DNA from: Fibrobacterota bacterium
GTDB lineage: Bacteria; Fibrobacterota; Chitinivibrionia; Chitinivibrionales; Chitinispirillaceae
Direction of reading: 5' to 3'
DNA length: 64,000 nt
NCBI GenBank assembly: GCA_023459055.1
Contig: JAEWVR010000025.1
Location: 62,001-126,000 of the forward strand
The notes under the pieces were generated by a model, which was not told where the DNA came from, searched no databases, and saw nothing but the letters and a program-made list of their open reading frames with translations. Position numbers and translations under genes: made by a program. Shown here one piece after another: positions 8,311 through 17,472 of this stretch (positions are counted from its first letter, which is position 1; each line of letters starts with the position of its first letter).

Positions 8311-9898
8311 ATTTCAGTTCCTCCCTTAAACGGTTCTTTTGCAGTGGACAGTTAACCCTTATTTGTGATGTTGTTCCCTTCCATAGTGTAACAACGGTCC
8401 TGAGCTCACAAGACATCTCCATAGGAGAATCGTAATTATGTTGTTTCAGAAGAAATGCAGGATGTATCATTACACTCTTTATTGGCGTTGTACTTATTAG
8501 TACCATCAGACGTTCCAGTTTGATATAGTCATTACAGAATAATACACTACCATCAAAAGTCATACTAAGTGGCTTAAACCCTGTGAATTTAACAGTTCCT
8601 CCGGAAGTATATTTTTCCATCTCGTCTGTCAATTTTACTAATACAAAAGTTTTCCAGCTAAAACACTCAATCTCATCATCAAGCATAAAATGGATTTTAT
8701 AATAATCCGGCTTGAAATCAATCAATGTACTTGTCAATCGTACTCCCATCGATGGAAATCCTGAATAGCGGAACTTATTCAAAATGTCAACACTTGTAAT
8801 TTTTGTAAACAATTGTGTATCGGAGACAGTAAGCAGGCTGGAATACAATTTCTGACTTTTCTGTAATCCCGAGGTGTCGTTACAATGGTAAAAATAAACA
8901 TTGCAATTTCCGGCAGTGTATGTGTATTTCAGCATTGCACGGAATGGAATGGCGCGGTGATTTTGTGATGTTGCACCAGCAGAGAGGTTCATAGCAATTT
9001 TTTTAGTATCAAACTGATATGTGATTCCTCCATAAATATTATTTTGTCGTTTGTTGTTTTTATCTATTGCAAGATATGCATCAATACCTTGACACGACCC
9101 AAACGTGAATCCTGACAGTAGTGAATATTGTGTATTATCATCAAGTATATGCCCATATACTATACTGTGTACCTGATAATCACCATTACAATTATCGTTT
9201 TTATAACTGAGACAAAATCCATTCCATGAAAGTGCATTTCCGTAAAGCCAATTGTTATACCATGAATCATTACAGCTATCGTGAGAAAACCGGCCGGAGA
9301 TCAATCCGTACTCATCCGGCCAGTCGATATTTCCCATTTGTAAAGTAAACAATTTTGAAGGCTGAAAAGTGACAGAACGATCTAACCATCGGAAATGGTC
9401 ACCACGCACATCACTTCGTCCACGCATTATCAGCCACTGTAAGGGTGTAAGGCTGAATGTTGCATGAACTACCCCGGCACTATCAACGGCTGAATTGGCT
9501 ATTGAAAAATTCAAAGTACCTTTATATACATCATTACCGGTAAAATCAAGTATCGGTTCAAATTCAATCATCTGAGGAAAATCGTCAAAAAAGAGGGCAA
9601 TCTGCTCCTCACGCCATGGTGAATATTTTTCGCTGATTATCTGCCTTGATGGCAACTGATTCAGGATATCGGGAAAAATTCTTTTCAAGACCAGAAAATC
9701 ACCAGATGGTACATTAAGTGGAATTGTGTAGAATGGCTTTATCTTTTGCCAGGTAATACTGTCAAGTGTTCTGTTTTCAAGCATTCTCAATGCATCGTCA
9801 GAATCTACAGGAAGTTGAAACTCTTCAGATAAAACCAGTTGAAGTATGACCGCGCAAAATATTAGAGAACAGTGGTATTTCATATATTCAACAATCAT
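8282..9898 (-). CDS. Exported beta-rich protein of unknown function, coupled to the ComEC-like gene
   Basis: A 538-residue protein with a signal peptide; translation could start at 9898 or at the ATG at 9883 (MKYHCSLIFCAVILQLVLS), neither with a clear ribosome site. The N-terminal 120 residues are helical (DALRMLENRTLDSITWQKI) and weakly recall the degenerate helix-hairpin-helix segments found in ComEA-like exported proteins. The rest is rich in aromatic beta strands such as MRGRSDVRGDHF and GCACTATTG-coded VSDTQLFTK, as in outer-membrane barrels. The gene overlaps the ComEC-like lipoprotein by 29 bases. I do not recognise the family; an envelope-associated partner of the metallo-hydrolase is inference. 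Confidence 0.6.
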   Translation of the reverse strand: MIVEYMKYHCSLIFCAVILQLVLSEEFQLPVDSDDALRMLENRTLDSITWQKIKPFYTIPLNVPSGDFLVLKRIFPDILNQLPSRQIISEKYSPWREEQIALFFDDFPQMIEFEPILDFTGNDVYKGTLNFSIANSAVDSAGVVHATFSLTPLQWLIMRGRSDVRGDHFRWLDRSVTFQPSKLFTLQMGNIDWPDEYGLISGRFSHDSCNDSWYNNWLYGNALSWNGFCLSYKNDNCNGDYQVHSIVYGHILDDNTQYSLLSGFTFGSCQGIDAYLAIDKNNKRQNNIYGGITYQFDTKKIAMNLSAGATSQNHRAIPFRAMLKYTYTAGNCNVYFYHCNDTSGLQKSQKLYSSLLTVSDTQLFTKITSVDILNKFRYSGFPSMGVRLTSTLIDFKPDYYKIHFMLDDEIECFSWKTFVLVKLTDEMEKYTSGGTVKFTGFKPLSMTFDGSVLFCNDYIKLERLMVLISTTPIKSVMIHPAFLLKQHNYDSPMEMSCELRTVVTLWKGTTSQIRVNCPLQKNRLREELKFDCKASFLF

Positions 9899-10446
9899 TG
9901 GCTAAACGGCAAAAACATTACAAACCAGACATATAGAGTCTGGATCAGATTTTTATATAGCAATTACCGTGCACAATCTGTTATTACCTGAAAAGCACAT
10001 CGCGTGATTATTATTATCTAAATAAATCAATGACATACCAATTGCCATCCGTTTTTTTCAGGAAAAACGACTTTGATTAATAACCATTTTCTCAGACTGC
10101 TTACAATTATGAGAATGTCCATTTCATAATTCATCATTGTGGATAAATGATACGCTTATACTATAGGCAATCAGGTGTACACTATTGTATTTTGTTAATG
10201 ATGGCAGTGTAGCCTGAAATAAAGCGGTTTCCAGTGAGTGATTGCTGATAATTATTGTGTTGGCGTTATCTGGTATAGTAAGAATACCCCTGATTGCACA
10301 GTATATATTGTAATAACAATATCTTACATAGATTATCCACAGTCTTTTCAATGCAAATCATGGGACTTGAGGTACCATTCAGAATAATAAACACAACAGC
10401 AGATAACTATAAACATGCACATACACCATTTATTGAGCACCGTCGA
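9899..10446. other. Divergent intergenic region
   Basis: About 550 bases separating the minus-strand exported protein from the plus-strand patatin-like gene. Two overlapping open frames (10124-10351 minus, and a 51-codon extension upstream of 10447) have no ribosome site or domain. Promoters for both neighbours must lie here, but I cannot place them with confidence. Confidence 0.45.
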
Positions 10447-12771
10447 ATGAATCAATCCCAAAGTCTCTTTGTAAAGCTACTATTGCTTTTTATCTTGTGT
10501 ACATCCGGTCCAGTACTCGCCAGTACACAAACCGGGAATGCATTCACGCTTGTATTAAGCGGCGGTGGAGCCCGGGGGCTGGCTCAGATCGGTGTTCTGC
10601 GTGCACTTGACGAGTGCGGGATGAAACCATCATGTATCGTTGCTACCAGCATGGGAGCGATTATCGGAAGTTTTTATGCCTGCGGATACTCTCCGGATTT
10701 TATTGAAACTCAGGCGCGTCAAATAAGCTGGAACTCATTATTCAGTAATAGTGTTTCCCGTACACGTCAATTTGTCTCCGACAAAACCGAATCACAGAAT
10801 TATTTATGGGAAATGCAGTTTGATGACAATATGCGATTGATTCTGCCGACTGCACTGTCATATGGTCAGGCAGTTTACAATTATACGATTCCATGGTTTA
10901 CCTTTCCTCAATACAAAGCCGGGATGAATTTTGACAGTCTGCCCATTCAGTTACGGATCACCGCTACCGACATTTTAAGTGGTAAAAGAGTTGTTTTTTC
11001 AAAAGGAAACATTTCAACCGCAATCAGAGCATCCTGTGCGATTCCGCTTGCGTACTCCCCTGTACATCTTGACAATATGATACTACTTGATGGCGGATTG
11101 AGTGCAAATATACCTGTAAGTGTTGCAAAAGAGTTATCTGACAGAGTTGTTGTCGCTATTGATGTTACCTCTGAACTCTGGCAACAAAAAGATCTTGACA
11201 ATCCCGTGCATTTCGTTGACCAGATTGCATCTATAGGTATAAAAATGCAAAAGGAAAAGGATCGTGCACTGGCAGACATTGTTATAACTCCATCAATTAA
11301 CAATATAACAAACAGCGATTTTTCAAGTATTGATACATTAATCGAACTCGGTTATCTGGCAACTAAAGCTGCAATTCCGGACATTCAGAAACTCATTAAT
11401 AAAGCATCTGATACATCATCGGGGCAATCCATACAAATTGATTCCGATATGCATACGCATACTATTGATTCCTGCATGATGTCTGGTAATGAAAAGTATG
11501 GAATTACGTCCATTTCTATCACCGGCAATCTGAAAACACGCACCAGTATTATTAAAACTGCATCAGGATTAAAAGAACATGACTCAATCAGTTGTATGGA
11601 GCTTCCGAAAATTTTATCATCTGTCTACTCAACCAATCTATTTAGAAATGTCAATCTTGAACTTGACACAAACAACCAGATTAAATTTACTGTAGAGGAA
11701 AAAAAGTATTTACGGATGCGATTTGGTTTGCGTTTTGATGAATTTCATCTTGGTGAGGGATTTATTCAACCGGCGTACGAGAATCTTTTTGGCAGCGGCA
11801 TACAGGCACTGTTGCATCTGCAGTATGGATTACGCCGTGAAAAGTACTCGATGGAACTTCAGGCAAAACATCTGTTTACATCAAATTTCGCAAATAACCT
11901 TCTTTTACAGATGTACATTTCAAAAGACAGGATATTTCAAAGGGAAATTATTTACAATGACAGTACCGATGGTCCTGATCAGATTGTCCACAATGAGCGT
12001 TCACTGACTAAAAGTGGAGTTCTGGTACTCACTGGCACATCAATAGGGCGATCTGCACTCTTTGGACTGGGACTAAAAATAGAGCGGTTTAAAATTCAGG
12101 TTTCCAATAAAAGTGCACTTGAAAACTATTTTGGTTTAAGTTTTAAAACACTCCCATCCTGGTTATTAAAACTGAACATTGATTCCATGGATAAGTTTCC
12201 GTTTGCGAAAAGTGGTTCACGGCATTTTATCATTATTGATGGCTCATGGGAAAAAATTAATACTCATTACCTGTTTAATGCAACCGGTGGACTTGAGCAG
12301 AGCTTTACAATAAACCGGATTCACACATTTACTCCCAGGATTCAGCTTGCATGGGCCAATACCAGATTACCGGAAGTTGAGCGACGTTATCTGGGCGGCA
12401 TGATTCCTGAGCAAAGAAACCGGGAGATTGGTGTATATAGTATGGTTCAATTTGTCGGTCTTGAACCCCGTGCACTCTCAGGAGATATGCTAGGGCTATT
12501 TCATTTTGATTACAGACTTCAGATATCGCGAAAATTCCATGCGAGCGCAATAATTGACTGGGGTAATGTCTGGGAAAAAGGCCAATATACATCCAGTGAA
12601 CTCCCTGATCAGTTTATTAAATACGCACCACTCGGTCTGGGAATTTCACTTGCATACGAATCTCCTCTCGGTCCAATGATACTTTCATTTGGCCAAACAG
12701 CTAAATCATTGAATCGCATGGGAATTAGAACTCAACCTACGATATATTTTTCAGCCGGGCATGATTTTTAA
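10447..12771 (+). CDS. Patatin-like phospholipase with POTRA and outer-membrane barrel (PlpD-type)
   Basis: Start set at the ATG at 10447, where a signal peptide begins (MNQSQSLFVKLLLLFILC); the frame stays open upstream but has no signal before it. Of 774 residues, 30-320 form a patatin hydrolase: oxyanion segment GGGARG at 39-44, nucleophile Ser68 in ATSMG, and catalytic Asp215 in DGG. A POTRA-like unit follows (ISITGNLKTRTSIIKTASG), then a C-terminal BamA/Omp85-like barrel starting near KYLRMRFGLRFDEF. The order matches type Vd autotransporters such as PlpD, which place a lipase at or outside the outer membrane. Substrate is unknown. Confidence 0.88.
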   Translation: MNQSQSLFVKLLLLFILCTSGPVLASTQTGNAFTLVLSGGGARGLAQIGVLRALDECGMKPSCIVATSMGAIIGSFYACGYSPDFIETQARQISWNSLFSNSVSRTRQFVSDKTESQNYLWEMQFDDNMRLILPTALSYGQAVYNYTIPWFTFPQYKAGMNFDSLPIQLRITATDILSGKRVVFSKGNISTAIRASCAIPLAYSPVHLDNMILLDGGLSANIPVSVAKELSDRVVVAIDVTSELWQQKDLDNPVHFVDQIASIGIKMQKEKDRALADIVITPSINNITNSDFSSIDTLIELGYLATKAAIPDIQKLINKASDTSSGQSIQIDSDMHTHTIDSCMMSGNEKYGITSISITGNLKTRTSIIKTASGLKEHDSISCMELPKILSSVYSTNLFRNVNLELDTNNQIKFTVEEKKYLRMRFGLRFDEFHLGEGFIQPAYENLFGSGIQALLHLQYGLRREKYSMELQAKHLFTSNFANNLLLQMYISKDRIFQREIIYNDSTDGPDQIVHNERSLTKSGVLVLTGTSIGRSALFGLGLKIERFKIQVSNKSALENYFGLSFKTLPSWLLKLNIDSMDKFPFAKSGSRHFIIIDGSWEKINTHYLFNATGGLEQSFTINRIHTFTPRIQLAWANTRLPEVERRYLGGMIPEQRNREIGVYSMVQFVGLEPRALSGDMLGLFHFDYRLQISRKFHASAIIDWGNVWEKGQYTSSELPDQFIKYAPLGLGISLAYESPLGPMILSFGQTAKSLNRMGIRTQPTIYFSAGHDF

Positions 12772-12915
12772 AAATTATATTGCCTCTATCACTTGTTTAC
12801 GATAGAATAAAGAAACAGGATTATATATATAATGATTATCAAACTAACTGCTCACCATAATATATTTTTACTGGCAGGTATAACCTGTTTACGGGCGGGG
12901 GACTGATATATAAAA

Positions 12916-14028
12916 ATGCGAATTTCAATTGCTCTTAAACTTTACAGTGGCTTTCTGTTCGTAATATTTCTCAACGTATTTTTTATGGTGATCGTTTCAA
13001 AAATTGAGAATGTCAACAGCAGCTCTAAAATTTTAAAGTACCAGAATGAGATTAAAAACCACCTTCTCTCACTTCGTGCTCTTCATGGTGCACAAGGAAC
13101 CAGCATAATCAGTTTTGAGCGTATCGGAAGAACAGAATCTGTACAAAGATTTAAAGAGGTTGATACCAGAATAAATCTTCTCTTTGACAGTATCAAGTCA
13201 AAAATCGATTATGTAAACCGGATTGATTCATCAATTGTTGTCGAAAACCGGTTTGATCCCCCAAACATTGCTTTATCAACGCTACGATCAAACAATGAAA
13301 ATCTTAAACTCTATAACAGCATTTACGGTAACATGTTTGACAGTATTGTTGCAAATCATGGTAGTGCCCAAAACGCATTAAAGATACCGATATGGCGTAA
13401 TGTCATAGATGATGGTGATAAGAAATTCACGTCTATCCTTGACGAATCTGTAAACCTGATCGATGAACAGACAAATATCAGAATCAAGGAGATCGAGGCG
13501 CGTGTTGCAAATGTAAAACAGATGACGCTCTACATTATCAGTGGAGTGACTATTTTCGCGCTTATTTTTGGTCTATTTTTTTCCAGGGCAATTACCAATG
13601 CTCTTCGCAAGTTGAAAGAATCTGCAAGTACGATTGGAAAAGGGGATTTTAATTTTAATCCTTCAGGATATTCCAATGATGAGATTGGTGATCTTGCCAA
13701 TGCATTTTTTCAGATGTCAGTCGATCTTAAAAATGTGCAGGAGGAATTGATTCAATCAAGAAGACTTGCAGCTATCGGTGAAGTAGTTGCATCTGTAAAT
13801 CATGAAATTAATAATCCATTAATGATTATCTCGGGGAATGCCCAGTTTCTTGAGATGATGATGGAGCGGTATCCAGATGAATTAAAGGAACGGGTTCGTA
13901 CGATTCTGGAGGAAACAGAACGTATTTCACGTGTAACCAAGAAACTAAGGGAAATAAAAAATCCTGTCGTTGAAGATTACACATCGAGCGGTGAACAAAT
14001 GATTAATCTTGACAAATCATCAAAATAA
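12916..14028 (+). CDS. HAMP/HisKA sensor protein lacking a kinase ATPase domain
   Basis: A 370-residue membrane protein: transmembrane helix at 9-27, a long helical periplasmic region, second helix at 204-224, HAMP at about 225-278 (ending near DEIGDLANAFFQM), and a dimerisation/phosphoacceptor box at 287-302 with His296 (NHEINNPL). After the second HisKA helix the protein ends with a short polar tail; no N, G1 or G2 ATP-binding boxes are present. The stop is clean and the downstream gene starts 16 bases later, so this is not an obvious frameshift. It could act as a phosphotransfer or signalling adaptor needing an ATPase in trans (inference). Confidence 0.8.
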   Translation: MRISIALKLYSGFLFVIFLNVFFMVIVSKIENVNSSSKILKYQNEIKNHLLSLRALHGAQGTSIISFERIGRTESVQRFKEVDTRINLLFDSIKSKIDYVNRIDSSIVVENRFDPPNIALSTLRSNNENLKLYNSIYGNMFDSIVANHGSAQNALKIPIWRNVIDDGDKKFTSILDESVNLIDEQTNIRIKEIEARVANVKQMTLYIISGVTIFALIFGLFFSRAITNALRKLKESASTIGKGDFNFNPSGYSNDEIGDLANAFFQMSVDLKNVQEELIQSRRLAAIGEVVASVNHEINNPLMIISGNAQFLEMMMERYPDELKERVRTILEETERISRVTKKLREIKNPVVEDYTSSGEQMINLDKSSK

Positions 14029-14044
14029 CGGTTGCAGACACTAC

Positions 14045-14641
14045 ATGATACGACTCATAGAAATTTTACTTTTACTTTTTGCAACGACTTTGTTTTTAGG
14101 AGGATGCGCTGCAAAGCGATATTCCTATGACCAGCAACTATTCTTTGAAGCAGACTCACTTTTCAAAGTGGGAAATTATGAATATGCCAAAGTCAAATTT
14201 GCAAAGATCCGTGATGCTCATGCTGAAACCGATGCTGCAAGACTTGCGCAGTTTTACCTGGGGTATATCAATGTTTACTACGATAATCCATTTGCAAGCT
14301 GGGAAGCTGCACTTCGCGAATTTAAAAATTTTGTAACGCTGTATCCTCGTGATATTAAAACACATGAAGCTCAGTCATGGATCAGGATTCTGGTTGCCAT
14401 GCAATCGTTTGAAAAAGAGTACCAGGGTTCCACGTATAAACTTGAGCAACAGAAAAGCAGAGAAAGTAAAGAAAAAGATCAGCAGCAGGTTCAACGAAAA
14501 CTGCTTATCGAATCAAATAGTGACCAATTAAAAAAATGTACAGACGACCGGGATTCTCTCTCCAGAAAAACCAAGGAGCTTGAAAACTTTATTCTCGACC
14601 TTGAGAAAAAATGCCAGGCGGCTGCTACTGGTGGAAGATAA
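14045..14641 (+). CDS. BamD/YfiO-like TPR lipoprotein with C-terminal coiled coil
   Basis: Start taken at ATG 14045, which begins a lipoprotein signal (LLLFATTLFLGGCAAK); a TTG at 14009 overlapping the previous gene would put extra residues before the signal. The 198-residue protein has TPR-like helices (ADSLFKVGNYEYAKVKFAKI; FYLGYINVYYDNPFASWEAA), as in BamD-type outer-membrane lipoproteins, then a Lys/Glu/Gln-rich coiled coil. It opens a tight gene run leading into proB. Role probably structural in the envelope; BamD identity itself is not claimed. Confidence 0.7.
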   Translation: MIRLIEILLLLFATTLFLGGCAAKRYSYDQQLFFEADSLFKVGNYEYAKVKFAKIRDAHAETDAARLAQFYLGYINVYYDNPFASWEAALREFKNFVTLYPRDIKTHEAQSWIRILVAMQSFEKEYQGSTYKLEQQKSRESKEKDQQQVQRKLLIESNSDQLKKCTDDRDSLSRKTKELENFILDLEKKCQAAATGGR

Positions 14642-14647
14642 TTCTCA

Positions 14648-15775
14648 ATGAAAACAAAGAGTCTACTCCTAAGAAGCGAAATTTCTTCGATAAAAACCAT
14701 TGTTGTTAAAACCGGAAGCCGTATTCTTACTGCAACTGGACACGAGGCACGTGTCAAGCGGCTTATTGATGACCTTGTTGCACTTCACAGCGCAGGAATC
14801 CGGGTGGTTCTTGTTTCATCCGGAGCAATAGCACACGGTATGAAAGCCCTTGGCCTTACGAAACGGCCGTCCAATATTCCAATGCAGCAGGCGTGTGCAA
14901 GTATCGGACAGAACCGTCTCATGAACATGTATGAAAAATATTTCGAGGAATACAACATACTTATTGGTCAGGTACTGCTTACCTGGGATGATTTACGAAG
15001 TAAGAAACGGTATCTTAACCTGAGAAATACATTCTTTCAGTTACTTGATTCCAACGTGATACCAATTGTAAATGAGAATGATTCTGTCGGCGTCGAGGAA
15101 ATTCAGTTTGGCAATAATGACACCCTTGGGGCACAGATTGCGCTATTGACAAACGCAGACGTTTTTGTCAATCTTACCGATGTAGGTGGATTGTATGATA
15201 AAAATCCGCATACCGATAAAACAGCAAAACATATTCCTGTTGTTACACAATTTTCATCATACATTCACAAACTGGTCAGTGAGAAAAAAACCGAAATCAG
15301 TGTTGGCGGAATGTCAACAAAACTCAAGGCTGCAGAGACTGTTACCCGCGCGGGAATCCATGCGCTTATCGGTGATGGCTATGACCAGAGACTTTCAAGT
15401 GTTCTTTCTGATGACCGCTGTGCAACATTGTTTGTACCATCAGATAAGAAGATGTCGTCGCGTCATCGCTGGATTGCATATGCCGGTCAGGCGTGCGGGA
15501 AAATAATAGTTGACAATGGGGCGTTAAATGCACTTACCGAAAAGGGGAAAAGTCTTCTGCCCGCAGGTGTTAAAAGTGTTCATGGAACGTTTAAGGCTGG
15601 TGATAAAGTAGAGATCGTTTCAGAAGGTAATACCGTTATCGGCAGCGGTCTGGTTAATTATTCATCTGATGATGCGGGTTTGTTGCGCGGATGCAGGACA
15701 TCCGAAATACCTCAACGCATCGGCCATAAAAGTTTTGATGAAATAATTCACAGAAACAACCTTGTTATCTATTAG
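14648..15775 (+). CDS. proB: Glutamate 5-kinase
   Basis: ATP-dependent phosphorylation of glutamate, the first step of proline synthesis. The 375-residue protein has the amino-acid-kinase fold (VVKTGSRILT, VSSGAIAHGMKALGL, then NENDSVGVEEIQFGNNDTLG and LTDVGGLYDKNP), followed by a C-terminal PUA domain from about residue 280. The length is typical for the PUA-containing form. It starts 6 bases after the lipoprotein stop and precedes proA by 45 bases. Confidence 0.96.
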   Translation: MKTKSLLLRSEISSIKTIVVKTGSRILTATGHEARVKRLIDDLVALHSAGIRVVLVSSGAIAHGMKALGLTKRPSNIPMQQACASIGQNRLMNMYEKYFEEYNILIGQVLLTWDDLRSKKRYLNLRNTFFQLLDSNVIPIVNENDSVGVEEIQFGNNDTLGAQIALLTNADVFVNLTDVGGLYDKNPHTDKTAKHIPVVTQFSSYIHKLVSEKKTEISVGGMSTKLKAAETVTRAGIHALIGDGYDQRLSSVLSDDRCATLFVPSDKKMSSRHRWIAYAGQACGKIIVDNGALNALTEKGKSLLPAGVKSVHGTFKAGDKVEIVSEGNTVIGSGLVNYSSDDAGLLRGCRTSEIPQRIGHKSFDEIIHRNNLVIY

Positions 15776-15820
15776 TAATCAGTACATTAACCGGAAATTA
15801 ATTTGTAAAGGTACATACAT

Positions 15821-17080
15821 ATGACAGCTCTTTTAAAACAAATTGACACAATCTGCAGTAATGCAAAAAAAGCAGCACTTGAATTACAGAGTATCCCTGT
15901 TTCAAAAGTGAATAAGGCGCTTCTTGCAATGGCAAAACTCCTGAAAACAGAAACAGACACACTTCAAAAGGAAAACAAAAAAGACCTGAAAGCAGCACAG
16001 GAAAAAGGGCTGTCATCAGCCATGATCGACCGATTGACACTTTCTGATAAAGCTATTGCGTCAATGATCAAAGGCTTAAAGGAGGTTGCTGCATTATCAA
16101 GCAATGTCGGTGTCACCTATGATGAGCGTGTTCGTCCTAACGGACTGAAAATTTACAAAGTGCGTGTACCGATCGGTGTTGTCGGAATCATTTACGAGTC
16201 CCGCCCGAATGTCACTGTTGATGCGGCAGCAATATGCCTTAAATCACAAAATGCAGTGCTTCTTCGTGGCGGTTCTGAGGCCATTCATTCCAATATCGCG
16301 CTTGGTAAACTATTTATCAAGGCGCTTCAAAGTGTCGGGCTTCCTGAAGCTGCTGTCCAGATAATTCCATCAACTGACAGAAGTGCTGTTGAAATGATGC
16401 TGAAAAAAGAGGATTGTATTGACCTTATTATTCCCCGCGGTGGTGAGAGCCTTATCAGAATGGTTGTTGAAAATTCCAGAATTCCGGTGATCAAACACTA
16501 CAAAGGTATCTGCCATGTGTATGTATCATCAAAAGGTGATATTGATAAAGCGATACCGATTGTGATCAATGCCAAGGTACAGCGTCCGGGAGTCTGCAAT
16601 GCAATGGAAACACTTATTCTTGATAGTAAACTGCCGATCAAAAAACGTCAGATGATCATTCAGGCATTGCTTGATAATAAAGTTGTACTTTTCGGCGATA
16701 TAGATGCACAGGCGTTATCATCGGAAATAAAAGCGGCAACCGAGGACGACTGGTATGCCGAGTATCTTGATTTACGACTCGCAGTAAAAACAGTAAACGG
16801 TGTATCTGAAGCCATTGAACATATTAATAAGTATAGTTCACATCACACTGATTCAATTATTACTGAATCGAAGACAGAATCCGCACAGTTTCTCCAGCAG
16901 GTTGACAGTGCGTCAGTGATGGTCAATGCAAGTACCCGTTTCGCTGATGGCAGCGAATATGGGATGGGATGTGAAATCGGCATCTCAACAGACAAACTGC
17001 ATTCCCGCGGTCCGATGGGTATTGAAGATCTGACAACATATAAATGGATTGTCGAAGGAAACGGACAAATACGAACCTGA
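15821..17080 (+). CDS. proA: Gamma-glutamyl phosphate reductase
   Basis: NADPH-dependent reduction of gamma-glutamyl phosphate to the semialdehyde, the second step of proline synthesis. At 419 residues it is full length. Recognisable blocks are VGIIYESRPNVTVDAAAICL, the LRGG segment, IPRGGESLI, and the catalytic cysteine in QRPGVCNAMETL, typical of the aldehyde-dehydrogenase superfamily branch. AAAGG lies 9 bases before the ATG. The proBA order shows an intact two-gene pathway segment; a proC gene is not in the window. Confidence 0.97.
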   Translation: MTALLKQIDTICSNAKKAALELQSIPVSKVNKALLAMAKLLKTETDTLQKENKKDLKAAQEKGLSSAMIDRLTLSDKAIASMIKGLKEVAALSSNVGVTYDERVRPNGLKIYKVRVPIGVVGIIYESRPNVTVDAAAICLKSQNAVLLRGGSEAIHSNIALGKLFIKALQSVGLPEAAVQIIPSTDRSAVEMMLKKEDCIDLIIPRGGESLIRMVVENSRIPVIKHYKGICHVYVSSKGDIDKAIPIVINAKVQRPGVCNAMETLILDSKLPIKKRQMIIQALLDNKVVLFGDIDAQALSSEIKAATEDDWYAEYLDLRLAVKTVNGVSEAIEHINKYSSHHTDSIITESKTESAQFLQQVDSASVMVNASTRFADGSEYGMGCEIGISTDKLHSRGPMGIEDLTTYKWIVEGNGQIRT

Positions 17081-17087
17081 AATCACA

Positions 17088-17459
17088 ATGGAACCAATAA
17101 TGAACCTGATTGATATAGTAAAATTTGATGATAAGGAACTTGTAACTGTTGTAACGCAGGATTTTGCAACAAATGAAGTACTAATGGTTGCATATATGAA
17201 CCGCGATACGCTTCTTGAAACAATTGACAAAGGTGTTATGATCTATTTCAGCAGATCCCGTCAGAAGCGCTGGTTCAAAGGTGAGACATCAGGACATGTT
17301 CAAAACGTTAAGGAAATGTATATAGACTGTGATGGTGACTGTCTTCTTTTCAAGGTTGAACAGACCGGAGCTGCATGTCACGAGAATTATTTCAGTTGTT
17401 TTTTCAGACAGAGTATCAATGCTGAATGGAAAACAGTTAAAACAAGAATTGAAGAATGA
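17088..17459 (+). CDS. hisI: Phosphoribosyl-AMP cyclohydrolase
   Basis: Third step of histidine synthesis, opening the purine ring of phosphoribosyl-AMP. The start is placed at ATG 17088, just after the proA stop; an upstream TTG within proA (17049) and an ATG at 17100 are alternatives. The protein has 123 residues, typical for stand-alone HisI. It contains the family blocks VLMVAYMN, YFSRSRQKRWFKGETSGHVQ and the metal/zinc-ligand region DCDGDCLLFKVEQTGAACH with its Asp and Cys residues. No HisE domain is fused. The position within a proline/alanine-racemase run rather than a his operon suggests scattered histidine genes. Confidence 0.95.
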   Translation: MEPIMNLIDIVKFDDKELVTVVTQDFATNEVLMVAYMNRDTLLETIDKGVMIYFSRSRQKRWFKGETSGHVQNVKEMYIDCDGDCLLFKVEQTGAACHENYFSCFFRQSINAEWKTVKTRIEE

Positions 17460-17472
17460 GACTTAGTTATAG

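Noticed and set aside
10124..10351. 75-codon minus-strand frame upstream of the patatin-like gene
   Set aside because: Lies in the divergent promoter region with no ribosome site or recognisable domain.
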